The notes under the pieces were generated by a model. It saw only the letters and a list, made by a program, of their open reading frames with translations. It did no database searches and was not told the origin of the DNA. The translations under genes were made by a program, and so were the position numbers. A stretch of DNA of 64,000 nucleotides from Kryptolebias marmoratus (taxonomy: Eukaryota; Chordata; Actinopteri; Cyprinodontiformes; Rivulidae), in the NCBI RefSeq assembly GCF_001649575.2, contig NC_051436.1, forward strand, positions 5,411,238 to 5,475,237. Direction: 5' to 3'. Positions within the stretch are counted from its first letter, which is position 1; the number at the start of each line of letters is the position of its first letter. Of the stretch, positions 51,914 to 64,000 are shown piece after piece.

Positions 51914-52673
51914 GTGAGGCAAACTCCACCCTCCCCCCACCCCCACGCGCACAACAACACACAAACACACACAAAGAAAGACAAGCCCCCCCCCAGTCCG
52001 AGTTAAACTCACCCGATTGTTGTCATTTCTTTCTGTTAATCCGCTATTTGAGCCATCCTTTCCAGGGCGGAGCGAGTGCCGCTGGCCCGCACCACTACAC
52101 TGCCACCGCCGTGCTCGACAGCTGCGCCCCGGCTCCTCTGGACGTGTCGCGGTTGCGCAGCCTCTGCAATTTAAACAAAAAAACACGTGCGCGGCGGTCC
52201 GAGCCCGAACTCTCCGCCTAAAGAAGCGTCAAAAGTGATTCGCGAGTTTGGCGATTTGTCGCCTGGCAACAAAGCCGGAGCGGATCTGTCGGTCTGGAGG
52301 CGTCGCCGCCGGGCATTCCAGACGTATTTATTTAAGAAAATAAATAAAAAGAATTCCAGAACGTCGCTAGGACACCAAACGTTACAATCGAAGGGATTTC
52401 TCGGCGCCACGGTAGCCTGTGTTAGCAAAATATCCCCTGAAGTAAGCACCGGGTGTACCTCTGCACTTGATTCAAGATGGCCGCCGTGGCTGATGGACAC
52501 CAGGCGGCGCTGAAGGCCTTTTTATTGTCTTGTTAGCGGTGAAGCAGGTGAAACAATTTCCCTGGCAGCTCTCGTCCTCAGGACCTGGACGCCGCCGCAG
52601 GACGACGAGCGTCTCTGTCCACGGGGACGCCAAGGTCAGGCTTTCCAAGCCAAGAGCACTGTCCCATCTGTCA

Positions 52674-52710
52674 GGCACGGCGGTGGCAGCATCATGCTGC
52701 GGGTGTGTCG
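52674..52710 (+). mobile_element. Tiny Tc1 transposase fragment
   Basis: CACGGCGGTGGCAGCATCAT matches the corresponding stretch of the 47560-48270 element almost exactly. Only about 40 bases are visible. Confidence 0.6.
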
Positions 52711-52909
52711 TCTAATTGCTCCGCCTCGGAAGCACCTCTGACGTCACACTAACATCTGACCACGACTGTAGGTGTCCTATAGTCCTGTCCCGTCTTGTCT
52801 TTGTCCTCTTCAGAGACAAATACAAGTGTTTTTTCGGCCTCCAGATGTTTTAGCGCCTGTTATTGGTCGGTTAAACATGTAAGAAACGGGACCGAAAACA
52901 AGCAGAACA

Positions 52910-53240
52910 GAAGCTAAAGTCAGCTAAACTGTAGCTAAAGTTAGCACATAAACGAAAACTAAAGATTTGTGATGAAGCAAAACAATCTCAACATCGCAGC
53001 TAAAAGTTAAAGTTAGCAAAACGGTGCTGAAAGCAAAAGCTAGAAACACAGTGGCTAAAGTGAAAAACCAGCTAAACAGTAACTAAAGCTACAATTAGCA
53101 GAACATTGACTAAAAGCTAAGATTTGTGATGTCATAGCTATAGCAAAAAATAAAAGCTAAATCGTATCTTAATGCTAAAATTAGCAAAACTGCAGCTAAA
53201 AGCAAAAAATAAATAAAAAACAAACAGCAGCTAACAGGAA
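52910..53240. repeat. GCTA-rich degenerate array
   Basis: Recurrent AGCTAAAGTTAGCAAAAC-type units, the same style as 17940-18440. Confidence 0.7.
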
Positions 53241-56200
53241 AAATGAGCCGTTTACAGATATTAAAACATAAAAAATAACAATTTAAGTCTATAAAAGTGG
53301 AATTTAAAACAAAGTGTTTTAACCCTAACATGACCCGACTAAGTTTACATCTTTAAAAACAAACGTCTGCCGTTCATTTTCTGTTTTTAAAAAAAATTAA
53401 AATAGAAAATAAAACGATATGAGCAGTAAACTAACAGCTCACTCAGCCGCTCCTGGTGATGCGTCGTTCAGAAAGTTCTGGTTCTGAACAGAACCTCTGA
53501 GCTGAGCGAAGATCTCTCCGCCCGGCTAATAAACCGTAGCAAACACGGAAACAACTTTAAGTTCTGCAGATGTTGCAGATGTTGAGCTAAAATCTTTATT
53601 TTTTCTGCTTCTGAACTGACCTGGAAGCACTGAGCAGGTCGGCGGCGTTCCCTCCGTCACGCTTCCTGCTTCCCAACGCTCCCGACTGAGAGTTTCCTGA
53701 TTTTATCCGACCGGTCCGCGTCTTTACGCAGCGAGGACACGTCGGAGGAATCAATAGTTTTGTTCCTTCCTGAGTCCTCGCGCTCTCGCCGTTTCGTCTC
53801 CCGTCCTCTGCCTCGTGCGCCTCTTTGTGAGGTCGCGCCTCCTTTCAGGCGTCCTCCGCAGATGGAGGACGGAGGACCTGAAGGCTCTCAGGGATGGGAC
53901 GAGCCCCGTCCTCGCTCCCCTCCAGCTTTAAGGGGGAAATTAAACGAGTTTGGAAGCGGACGCGAATCCAAAGAAAGTCATAAAAGGTGCTTGTTTTACT
54001 CCGATGTGTGACAAACGCAGGAACGCCAACAAGGCAGGAAACAGGAAATACAGATAGCATGGGGGGGGGAGGTTCAGTTTGTTGTGATTAATCGAGAAAA
54101 TCGACCCAAAACTCCAACAGCTGAGTCGTTCTTCAGCTTCCTGAAGGACAACAAGGTTGGAAGGATGGGGTCAGTTTAGCTCCGGAGTCTGGACTGCAGC
54201 TAACGCTCTGAAGAGGAGAACCTGAAATATGCCTGCCGGACCGGCGCCGGCCGCCTCTCGCTGTCCGGACCGCCACCTTTGGCCGTCCAGACCACAAGTC
54301 TTTAACGTTTGAAAGCAGAGAAACGGACCACTGGATTGTTTGATGATTGTGTCAGAAAGAAAACGATGAAAACTCATCATCTTCATGTATCTGAGTTCAT
54401 CTCTTTCCCTTCCTGTCCTGAGGGAGGGGGCAGCGGTGCAGCGACGTACCGCACCTTCAGCAGCCAGCAAACAGCGAGGCCCAGTTATTCCATGGCTGCT
54501 GCAGCCCTTCTCCTCCTCCTCCAGCCCCAGGAGGAGCAGAGAGGAAGTCTCTGACAGGCAGCATGGAGGCCGGCTGCAGGCAGACCTGTAGGCGGTTCTC
54601 ACGCTCTCTCCGCTCACATCTCTGCCGCCTGAAGGTGGAAGGTCATCGGCGCCTCGAGTTCAGCGTAAAGACGTGAGATCTGACGCCGATTCACTGGAGC
54701 TGCAGCCGATAAACTGCAGACGATGTTGTCTTCATGAGCCTCAACGAATCACAGATCTCTTGTTCTCTTGTTACACTACAAGTTTTACATTTGAATTTCT
54801 TACATCTTTTACCTCAATCCTCTCGGTGCCTTTAATTTCAGTGTATTTAACCGTTTAGCATCGTGGAAAAACAGGTTTGTTCTCGTTTTGACTTAATATC
54901 AAAAGTTAAAACAGTTCAGGTTGACAAACAAATGCTCGTTCCGTTTAGTTTTGAGCAAATTTAATATTTGGTTGTTAAATATTAAATCTGAGAACCCCTG
55001 ATTTAGACACTGAGTTGAGATTTAGCTCTAAAAAGCTTTTAAAAACCTAAATGTTTTATGCGAAACTAAAACAAAAGTTGAAAACCCACGCCGCGCCGAG
55101 CTCAGAACTGTCAGACGTCCGGTGTCACGCAGTTACGGAACCGCCCGGTGGGTTTCAGCGTGTTTTCAGATGCGGTGGAGGCTCCGTCCTCCACCGGGGG
55201 CCAAGGCTCCATCTCTCTGTGGTAAAGAAAAAGCCAAATGCACCAAACTTTACGGGCTTTGCTGGCTCCTCACGGTGACGCAGGGAAAACGGATTCTGCT
55301 ACCTCAGCTCTTGTCTTTGCAAATAAAAAATATAATCAAACCTCTACGATGGCGTAAAGTAAAGATGCTTGGAGTTGGTGGATCTGGAAAGTAGCCAAGG
55401 AGATTTAACCCCCTGTAGTCGTCTCCTTATTGAAACTTTTAAAGATCTGACAACTCAGGACCTAAAGGACGTCCATTTGACGTGTCAGGACTCCAGATAA
55501 ACTCAACAGATATTCAGTTTGGCTCCCTGTCTGACCAGAGATCAGTACTCCAGAACCCCCAACCCACCCGAGGCGGCAGACGCCAGCTTACCTTCCTGGT
55601 CACGGGTGTTGTGCCGTCGCCGGCCGCCTCTCCAGACTAAAGGTCGTCTTCCCGCCCAAACCTGATCTGGGGGATCGGCGGATCGCTTGCTTCTGACCTT
55701 TGAGAAAGACGTCGTTTCAGTTCCAGTGCCTTTTTGTGAGGCCCACGTTGGATGTTGAAGGGATAGTTCCGATCTTTTTAAGTGGGGTTCTGTGGAAAGA
55801 TCGTGAACAGTTGATATCTTGCCGGTCGTAGATCGAAGGGATGTTCATTTTAAGCAAACAGTCTTCAAATCTATTAGTAGTTTTTATTTTTTTCGAATAC
55901 TCGACCTCGCCGCTCCCTTTTTTACTGAAGTCCAGATCTTTAAAAATCACTTAGTAGATAGCTCTTCGAACGAACGACCTTAAATCTCTGCCTCTGTTAG
56001 TTCTGTAAGCAACCGTAGAACCGTGTGATGTCAAACTGACGGCGGTGTAAGACGTTATAAAATATTCATGAGAACCTCTTTTAAACTTTTGATATTGGAA
56101 TCGTTTTAAGACGACAGGAATCCACTTCGGTCTTGGCTAATCTAGGTCCGCCTGTTAGTTTGTCAGTTCAGAATTCCTCCGAATTGACGTCGTCCAAAGA

Positions 56201-57942
56201 GCTATCTGCAACCAGCACGGTGTCAACTAACCTTTCTACAGAACCCCACATCGCAAGATCTGAACTACACCTTTAAAAGGCATCAGAGTCGCCTCCTTAC
56301 CCGCTGGGCTGACCCGGCAGCAGCGGAAAGACTTTTTAAAGATTTGAACCCGCAGAGCGAGTGTCCAGTTGACGGCTGAAAGGCCTCATCCGACTGCAGG
56401 AGCACCGCTGGCGCCTTTTAAAAGCGTCAGCACGCCGTAGAAACGGGATCAGGGCAGGATGAATGGCGACGTGCACAAAAATGCGTTCCGGCCGGCGGAT
56501 AACCGTCGTCGGTCTGGAGGATTGGGTTCGACCCTTTTTGTGGGTGTTACGCAGCACGTCCGTAATCATCCTCTGAGCTGTACAAGAACGGGAAAAAAAA
56601 AAATCATTAAAAAGTTTCTGCAGTGAAATATTCATAAAGGCCTCGGTTTGTTTCTCCTGCGTGTTTATGCCCAAATATGATCTCGGGACAGTTTAACGTC
56701 TGTTTTGGGATCCTGAACGCCGTCGCTGCAGGCAGAGGAAACCTCGGCTCATCCCGGGCCCAGCGGGACGTTCGAGTTTCCTCGCCCTTCGAAACAAGTT
56801 CCGTGGCGTGGGGCGGGTCGGGCTGGCGAACAGAATCCTTCTCTTCTCTTTGAAAGTAAGAATCAGGCCTTCGGCGAACATGTATCGGCATTTCGAAGTC
56901 ACAAGACGGTCACGCGAAGGCTATTTCTGCGTCGCCAGAGGCGCCGGTTTTAAATGACATCAGATCCGGCAGAAGATTTAGGAAAATATAAATATGAAGT
57001 CCGGCTCCACCGCAGCTGTTCCTTACACCCAGCCACGGTGTTGGATTTCCGCTCATCAAAAATTTATACGCGCTTGCTTATTATTCTCCGACACCAATAT
57101 GAAAGCTGCAGAACAGCAGCCGGCCTAATTGTTGTTTTGTAAATGATTCAACACACTGAGCTCCAGGGCTCCTATCTAGGTTTGACTTTTAAAAGGGCCG
57201 ACCGAGCGGCTCTCCGAAGGATCCTCTCCACCGTTTCTACCGCTTTCTGACGGCGTTTTGGTGTTTCTGAAATCTTCAGGTGTAAGAGTATCGCTTCAGA
57301 CAACATGGAACCCCTTTGGCCCCGCAGGAAGGTTATACGCTTTAGGCCAAAGTATTTCTCCGTAAACAATCATATTTTATGCTTACGTCGGATTGAAATA
57401 AGAAATGTTAGCCGTTCTTCTTAGCGTTGCACCTGTTAGGGTGTCCATCGCAGCCGAGGCTAATGAGGGGTTGGAACGTTTTTGGTGAATTTCCCTTCCC
57501 TTCCTGGAAATTTTCACAGGAAGTTAAGGTGTGGGGTTGTGGAAACATTGCAAAATGGAAATTTTACATGAGACGTATGGGAATTTATGGAAATTGGGGG
57601 TAAGTTAACTCTCTATGGCATGAATTTTTATTTTATGAGGAAAAACATATTTCACCCTAATTTTAGGAGCTTTGGGGAGTCCTTATAATAAACCAATCAG
57701 AAAATGTGCCCCCCCCCACCCCCTAACCAGATTTTGGTTTGTTGCCTCAGGGCAACAAGATGCTATAAGGGTACTAAAACGCCAAGGTTTTCTATATTAT
57801 TGAATAAGTGGGACGAGAAACAAACAGGCAATAAATACATTAGAAGTTTTCTTTCAACAAAAATGGTTTATCAATTAGTTCATTCGAGAATAGCTGCAGT
57901 GTGTGTTTATGTTGTGTAAGTGCAGGTATTTTTGGGGAAAAA

Positions 57943-58878
57943 TGCCCTAACCCCTTCAACCCTGAGGAAACCGTAACCCTAGCCCTGGGCCAAAAGGCCC
58001 TAACCCCTTCAACCCTGAGGAGACCCTAACCCTAGCCCTGGGCCAAAAGACCCTAACCCCTCAAACCCTGAGGAGACCCTAACCCTAGCCCTGGGCCAAA
58101 AGACCCTAACCCCTTCAACCCTGAGGANNNNNNNNNNNNNNNNNNNNNNNNNNNNNNNNNNNNNNNNNNNNNNNNNNNNNNNNNNNNNNNNNNNNNNNNN
58201 NNNNNNNNNNNNNNNNNNNNNNNNNNNNNNNNNNNNNNNNNNNNNNNNNNNNNNNNNNNNNNNNNNNNNNNNNNNNNNNNNNNNNNNNNNNNNNNNNNNN
58301 NNNNNNNNNNNNNNNNNNNNNNNNNNNNNNNNNNNNNNNNNNNNNNNNNNNNNNNNNNNNNNNNNNNNNNNNNNNNNNNNNNNNNNNNNNNNNNNNNNNN
58401 NNNNNNNNNNNNNNNNNNNNNNNNNNNNNNNNNNNNNNNNNNNNNNNNNNNNNNNNNNNNNNNNNNNNNNNNNNNNNNNNNNNNNNNNNNNNNNNNNNNN
58501 NNNNNNNNNNNNNNNNNNNNNNNNNNNNNNNNNNNNNNNNNNNNNNNNNNNNNNNNNNNNNNNNNNNNNNNNNNNNNNNNNNNNNNNNNNNNNNNNNNNN
58601 NNNNNNNNNNNNNNNNNNNCCTGAGGAGAACTTAACCCTAGCCCTGGGCTAAAAGGCCCTAACCCCTTCAACCCTGAGGAGACCCTAACCCTAGCACTGG
58701 GCCAAAAGGCCCTAACCCCTTCAGCCCTGAGGAGACCCTAACCCTACCCCTGGGCCAAAAGACCCATACCCCTTTAACCCTGAGGAGACCCTAACCCTAG
58801 CCCTGGGCCAAAAGACCCTAACCCCTTCAACCCTGAGGAGACCCTAACCCTAGCCCTGGGCCAAAAGGCCCTAACCCT
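57943..58878. repeat. 53-bp satellite with telomere-like CCCTAA motifs
   Basis: The unit starts GGCCCTAACCCCTTCAACCC and continues with GAGGAGACCCTAACCCTAG and CCCTGGGCCAAAA. Period 53 was measured from 57982 to 58035. Copies are nearly identical apart from a few changes, and 492 N (58128-58619) interrupt the array, so its true length is unknown. Confidence 0.93.
58128..58619. other. Assembly gap (492 N) inside the 53-bp satellite
   Basis: N run flanked on both sides by satellite units, so the missing sequence is probably more of the same. Confidence 0.97.
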
Positions 58879-60479
58879 GTATAAAAACGGCACCAGATCC
58901 AAACAAAACTATGAACATTATATTTAATCAGGAAGCTCATAATGAGTTTGGCCCAATGGACTAATTGAAATATAGCGTTTAAGGAGTGTTTCATGTTCTC
59001 TTATTTGTTTTATTCCTTTTCTTTATTTTAACTACACCGCTGGACAAAAATATTCTGTTTTTTAATTTTCTTATTTGTCATCAAAATCACTGAAATGTTT
59101 AAATTTATGCACAGAAAATGTCAAATTTCCTTCACATAAACAAAATCATGGTTGGTTTATTTGGTAAACTGCATTTCCTCTCTCCTTCTGAAGCCTTTTA
59201 TCGGACATTCAGCAATAAAATCTGGTTGTTTTAGTCAAAAATATATTAAAACACTTTCCCCAAACTATATTTATGATCCCTGTTAATGGCCAACCTTCAG
59301 GTTTTTAATTTCCAGGTTTAAATGAATAAATTCCCATTAATTCCCACGGAAAGTGTCCAATTTTGAATGTTGCAGCCCTGATGGTGAATGCTCTTTAGCA
59401 GGTCGGAGCGTGCTTTCGCGAGCTTCTGATTCTTGATCCTTTTTAAATGCTTCCTCTGCAGCCTGCAGTGCACCAAAATACACGACCGCTCGTGTTTCAT
59501 AACAGGCTCAGAACTGGGACATCTTCACAGCTAACAATGATGGGATTAGATAGAAAACACGCCGGCAGATCCCCACGTTGAAGCCCTAACAACACTTCAT
59601 GAAAACTAACGGAGTGAAGTCGGAACATTGTTATGTTCATCCGTTGTAGTGCGAGTTTAAAAATACTTCAGAAAAAGGTGTAAAAATACATAAATCTGTG
59701 TTTAAAGTCAAAATAACACAAATTTCAAAAAGGAATAGTTTAGTTTCGACAGTATTTTCTTTTCTGAACAACTTAAACATATTTAAATAAATGAAGTTTT
59801 AATAAAAATATATTTATTGTGTCAAGTTTAAACATAGTAGTATAGGAAACATTGACATGCTAGGTGCTGTAGCTAATGTCAGACTTGACAAGGCTAACGT
59901 TTTAGCATGTTTAGCTACTTTGCGCCATTTTGCTACAACGTTCTTCGGCTTTTCAAAACGTGGTTCAAGTAAGAAGTTTAAATCACATTTTGTTGCTCTT
60001 TATATCTACTTCCATATTTTCTGACAGCTTGTTAGCAAGCTAATTGTGCCTAGCAGTTTTTGCTAGCTTGTGTATTAGCGATTAGCTCTGACTTTACTGT
60101 TTCATGTAAATAAATTTTAAGAACCATAGTTTTGAATAAAAGAAGACATTTTCTCACTTTCTTGAATAATTAGGGTTTGTTTTGGGGTAGAAGAAGAGGG
60201 CATCTTCAATTTTGGTCAAAGTTTGGAGCTAGCTTATGTCTGTTAGCATCTTTAAATTTAGCGGGAGTCACGTGGTAGGCCTAAAGTTTTTCTGCCTGTT
60301 ATTACAGGTTGATTAAAATAAAAAAATCATTTTACCTATCATTTATAATTGAACAATTTTTTAAAATTTAATTTGTTTAATTTAGCTTTTATAATTTTCT
60401 TTTTTGTTTGTTTACATTGACTACGATTGATAAAAAAAAAACAGCAAGAGGCTGGAAACCAAAACAAAATGAGGACCTG

Positions 60480-60800
60480 ACACTTGATGAAAAGCTAAAA
60501 GCTAAAAATGGTAAAACACTGTCAAGACTTGAAAGTAGCAAATTGCTAACAAAAAAAGCCAAATGCTAGCTAAAAACTAAAATAGCTAAATACTAGCTTC
60601 AACCTAAGTCACTTAAACACTAAAAGTAATGAAATGCTAACTCAAAGCTATAAGAAGAACAATACTTTTTTTTAGAAAAAGACTAAAAATAGCAAACTGC
60701 TAACTAAATAAAAAAAAACAAAATGCTAGCTAAAAGTAGCTAAAAGCTAGTTAAACACCGAAAATAGAAAATTTGTAAGTAATATCTAGAAGAAGCAAAG
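60480..60800. repeat. GCTA-rich degenerate array
   Basis: GCTAGCTAAAAACTAAAATAGC-like units, again resembling 17940-18440 and 52910-53240. Confidence 0.7.
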
Positions 60801-60837
60801 GGCTAGCAGAATATTAGCTTTTAACTAAAATATTATT

Positions 60838-60936
60838 AGCAGTATTAGTGTTAGCAGTATTAGCATAAGCAGTACTAGCATTAGCAGCATTAGCGTTAGC
60901 AGCATTAGCGTTAGCAGTATTAGCGTTAGCAGTAGT
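60838..60936. repeat. 15-bp minisatellite, about 7 units
   Basis: Unit AGCAGTATTAGCGTT with small changes. Confidence 0.92.
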
Positions 60937-61758
60937 ATGCTAACATAGATGATAAAGAGAACAATGTTTCTCAGGTTAAAGAAATAAAAATAGGTTTAAG
61001 AAAAGATTATAGTTGATTCAGACTTTAACAGACGAGTTTATAGATTGTGAAACTTATAAATATTTTCTTTTTTTTTTTTAAATATCGCCCATTGTTCTCA
61101 TTTTCAGACCTTAAAGCCCAGGTTCTAAATTTGCTCAAGAACTCCAGAAAAAAAAAAAAAGCTGATTAAAGTTTCAACAATCTCTGAAGCCGTTCTAACA
61201 GAAACGGAGACATATTTCTGAGAATGAAGGTGCTCACGGAGTTGGAGTGAGAAATAATTCATGTACCTAAAAGAACAAAGACAAAAAGGCATTTTTAAAA
61301 AAAAGCTTTACGCCGCTCTGACGACCATTACACTGAAACCTTCAGATGAGATGAAACCATCCATAATTAGCAGCACCTCCTCTGTTTTATCACATCTGAC
61401 ATGTTGGATTATTTGCTCTTTTCAGCCTGATTTGTTCACAAAAAACAGGCCGAAAACTCGTCTTTTTTTGTGCCTGCAGAGCTGCATTTACAGCTCATAT
61501 TCGAGACAAACAGGAAGTACGTTTTCTGGCTTGGATGCGATTCTTTTCTGTTGTTCTATTTAGTCACAAATGTTGACTTTTTAACCGTAAAATAACCCTG
61601 CACAAGGCGTAACATAGTTGAATTTGCTTTTATCTATTTCCGTCCAGCTTGTTTGTACAAACTGTAATAATTAATGTGCAGAAAGCTCTGTTTTAAATGT
61701 GATGTTTACTGTAATGCGGTCACCTTCTCACACAGATTGTATGTGGGTGATTGAATGA

Positions 61759-61784
61759 GTGTGTGTGTGTGTGTGTGTGTGTGT
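61759..61784. repeat. (TG)n microsatellite
   Basis: About 13 TG units. Confidence 0.95.
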
Positions 61785-62679
61785 TGGGTCCAGATGGACG
61801 GGTCTGGTATTGGGTTACAGAAAGCGTGGAGTAGTTTCTGCTCTCCGAGACGAATTAGGAGGGAGGGTGGGGAAGGAAAAGTGGCAGGGCGGTGAAAGGA
61901 ATCGAACAGGAAATGACTTAACGTTGGGTTGATAGGCAGAGGAGGAGGAGGAGGAGGAGAGGAAGGGCAGAGGATACTGCAGGGGAGACGATGTAATGAA
62001 AGGCCAAGCAGCGCGATAACCACGATCAAGTCGCTGAAGGAAGACGGCGATTTGTCTCAAATCTCACGCCGGTGGCTCGTTGAAGCGTTAACATTCAGCC
62101 GGAATCTGAGTAAACAGACAAAATCGATTCTAGGACTCGCAGGAATTATCTTCTTTGAGATATAAAACATTAAAAAAATCCAATTTAGCTTCTGTTTTAA
62201 ATTACATCACCTTAAAAAGAAAATAAACTCCTGCTCTAATCAAAAACATGAGATTTGATTTCATTCATCACGTTTCCTCACAGCCGTTAATCAGACGAGG
62301 AGAACATCTCCGGCTTTGTTTACCGACTTTCTGCAACTAATGTTTACTTTTCACAGCCAGGTAAGATTTTCAGACGACGGTTTTTTTAAAATCTTCAGCT
62401 CCTGGAAGTGAGTCAGAAATCACAGAAAGCTTCCCACCAGCTTTTCACTCCTTCTGAGGCAACATCCGACTTTCTGAGCAATTTTAATATTTGTCGGCTG
62501 CATTAATAAACTAAACCTTCCTGCAATGAATCGGAATATAACTGGGCTGAATTGGAAGGAACGTAATCGTATTTTAAGACAGCTCTAACTGTGCTGTGCA
62601 GCTGGACGGCACTGAAATAAAAAAATAAAAAACTGAACTCACCTAAAAATCAAAGTACAGCATGTAATTAAATGGTAAC

Positions 62680-63240
62680 AACTGAACTGAATTGGACTGA
62701 ACCGAAGCAGAAGTGGAGTCAGTTGATTTACAGTTAGAATAAAATAGTGTAGACAGATCAGGAATGATTTGGTTTGAATAGAAATGTAAATAACTTTATT
62801 AAGTTTTGCTTCTAACTGTTCTGGATTCAATCATAACTGAACTGAATTGGACTGAACTGAAATAAATCAGTCATCTGTTTTACTTTTAGACTGAAGTGAA
62901 ACGTGCTGAACAGGAATCAATTGGCTTGAATTGGATCATTTGTAACTGAATGATCCAGAAGTACTGAAGTCAGTTATAAATGGATTGAATTGGGATGTAT
63001 TTAGATAAACTGGACTGAACCGATTTAAAGTTATATTAAATTGGAGTGTAGTGAACAGGAATAAATTAGTTTGTAACTGAATAATAAAAAGACTCCTAAA
63101 GTACTGAATTCAGTTATAACTGGAATGAATTGGAGCTTCAATAGGAATTGGGTTTTGTCTGTGGCTGACTCTTCCGGATTGAGTTATAATTGGACTGATT
63201 TGTAATAAATTGGACTGAATTGGACCAGTTTAGCCCGTTT
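62680..63240. repeat. Degenerate GAATTGGACTGAACT array
   Basis: Variants of GAATTGGACTGAACTG recur irregularly, about every 15-80 bases. It looks like a decayed minisatellite. Confidence 0.7.
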
Positions 63241-63575
63241 CTGCTTCTGTTTTTTACTAGTTTCAGTTTGAATCGACGTCCTGAAGCCTCCTGATAAAAT
63301 GTCTCTAGAGCGATATCGATTGTAAATCAGATTTTTTATTTCATCGAACTTCCGATCATTCCGGTGAGCCGCAGAACATTTATTTTTTTTAACTTGGCGA
63401 GACAAAACTTGAAGTGGCGCTTATTCACAGGGATAAAAATGAAGAAATAAAATCAATAAATGCTTTTTTTAATTTGGCGACCCGTCCCGCTGAGAGACGG
63501 AAAAGCAAACCGGAAGGTCGGACGCGTCTTTCCCTCCCAAAAACACCCAGATCCGGCTCCTGTCGGCCGCTTTCC

Positions 63576-63577
<2 letters not shown>

Positions 63578-63609
<32 letters not shown>
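63578..63609. repeat. (CT)n microsatellite
   Basis: About 16 CT units. It ends CTGCAG|GTAAAC, which resembles a splice acceptor, but no matching exon was found. Confidence 0.95.
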
Positions 63610-63612
<3 letters not shown>

Positions 63613-63787
63613 GGTAAACCGGCGACCCGTAAGGCTCCGTTCAAAGCGCCTCACCTTCCTGTGATCGCGGCGAGACAGGGCGGACGTTACACGTGTCATC
63701 GACGGCGGGCGGGGGCGAACGGGGGGGAGGGATTAGAGTATTTAAAGACGGGCTTGAAGTGCGTCACATAAACCCCTTAAGGTAATA

Positions 63788-63836
63788 NNNNNNNNNNNNN
63801 NNNNNNNNNNNNNNNNNNNNNNNNNNNNNNNNNNNN
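63788..63836. other. Assembly gap (49 N)
   Basis: A run of N in CpG-rich sequence near the window end. Confidence 0.97.
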
Positions 63837-64000
63837 CTAAAAGCCGCCGTTTCCCTTCGACTATTTCTGACTGCGTTTTTCCTCGTCCTCTTTGCGTCAT
63901 CCCGCCGGCGCTCCGGGCGCTCGCTCGGTGACAGAGGTGCAGAGGCGGTTTGGACAGAAGCTGTCCTCCCCCCCTCCCTGTCTCTGTCTCTGTCTCTGTG

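Larger units (their letters stand above)
51914..64000 (+). other. ppp2r5b: Large first intron of ppp2r5b (continues past the window)
   Basis: No further coding exon was recognised. The interval holds a Tc1 fragment, GCTA-rich arrays, a 53-bp satellite with a gap, a 15-bp minisatellite, microsatellites and a GAATTGGACT-type array. A CpG-rich part at 63480-64000 could be an alternative promoter, but no exon is evident. Confidence 0.5.

Noticed and set aside
51721..52221. Reading ppp2r5b exon 1 on to 52221 as one 166-codon protein
   Set aside because: The family sequence stops matching at the GTGAGG donor after LLK; the rest is intron.
58009..58671. 220-codon frame on the minus strand
   Set aside because: Made of the 53-bp satellite and N; its repeated GLGxxxPQ-like peptide is only the translated repeat.
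63600..63620. Splice acceptor-like CTCTCTGCAG before 63614
   Set aside because: It is produced by the CT microsatellite, and the following sequence is not the B56 continuation.

Overview
The window looks like teleost fish genomic DNA. Genes have many short exons with GT-AG introns. The intervals hold fish-type DNA transposon relics (Tc1/mariner, hAT and Harbinger-like MITEs), microsatellites and assembly gaps (runs of N). The genes recognised correspond to human 11q12-q13 loci, so this is a conserved block next to the NAA40, B3GAT3, SNHG1, ARL2, BATF2 and PPP2R5B genes. The species cannot be named from the sequence.

Layout: naa40 (+, 222-6204; histone H4/H2A N-terminal acetyltransferase, 8 coding exons). 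b3gat3 (+, about 9.6-14.8 kb; glucuronyltransferase I of the proteoglycan linker, 7 coding exons). A two-coding-exon gene for a charged 266-residue protein (+, 19.2-24.5 kb), possibly related to human C11orf86. The U22/SNHG1-type snoRNA host gene (+, 25.6-29.6 kb; 13 tiny non-coding exons, 11 well-supported or likely box C/D snoRNAs and one doubtful one). arl2 (-, 31051-33474; 5 exons). batf2-like bZIP factor (+, 36544-43746; 3 exons), head-to-head with arl2. First coding exon of ppp2r5b (+, 51721-51913), whose first intron fills the rest of the window.

The genes are housekeeping or immune genes transcribed separately; nothing suggests a joint pathway. The most informative structures are the snoRNA host gene, with duplicated U26, U27 and U31 guides and one snoRNA not assigned by sequence; an interferon-response-like GAAA triple repeat just 5' of the batf2 start; a uORF whose stop overlaps a b3gat3 AUG; a perfect 22-bp hairpin in the intron of the uncharacterised gene; CTCF-like motifs on both sides of the snoRNA host; and several local tandem repeats, including a 53-bp satellite carrying telomere-like CCCTAA motifs. 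I found no wholly new multi-gene system. Exon boundaries come from reading splice sites by eye and comparing with families from memory; no search was run.
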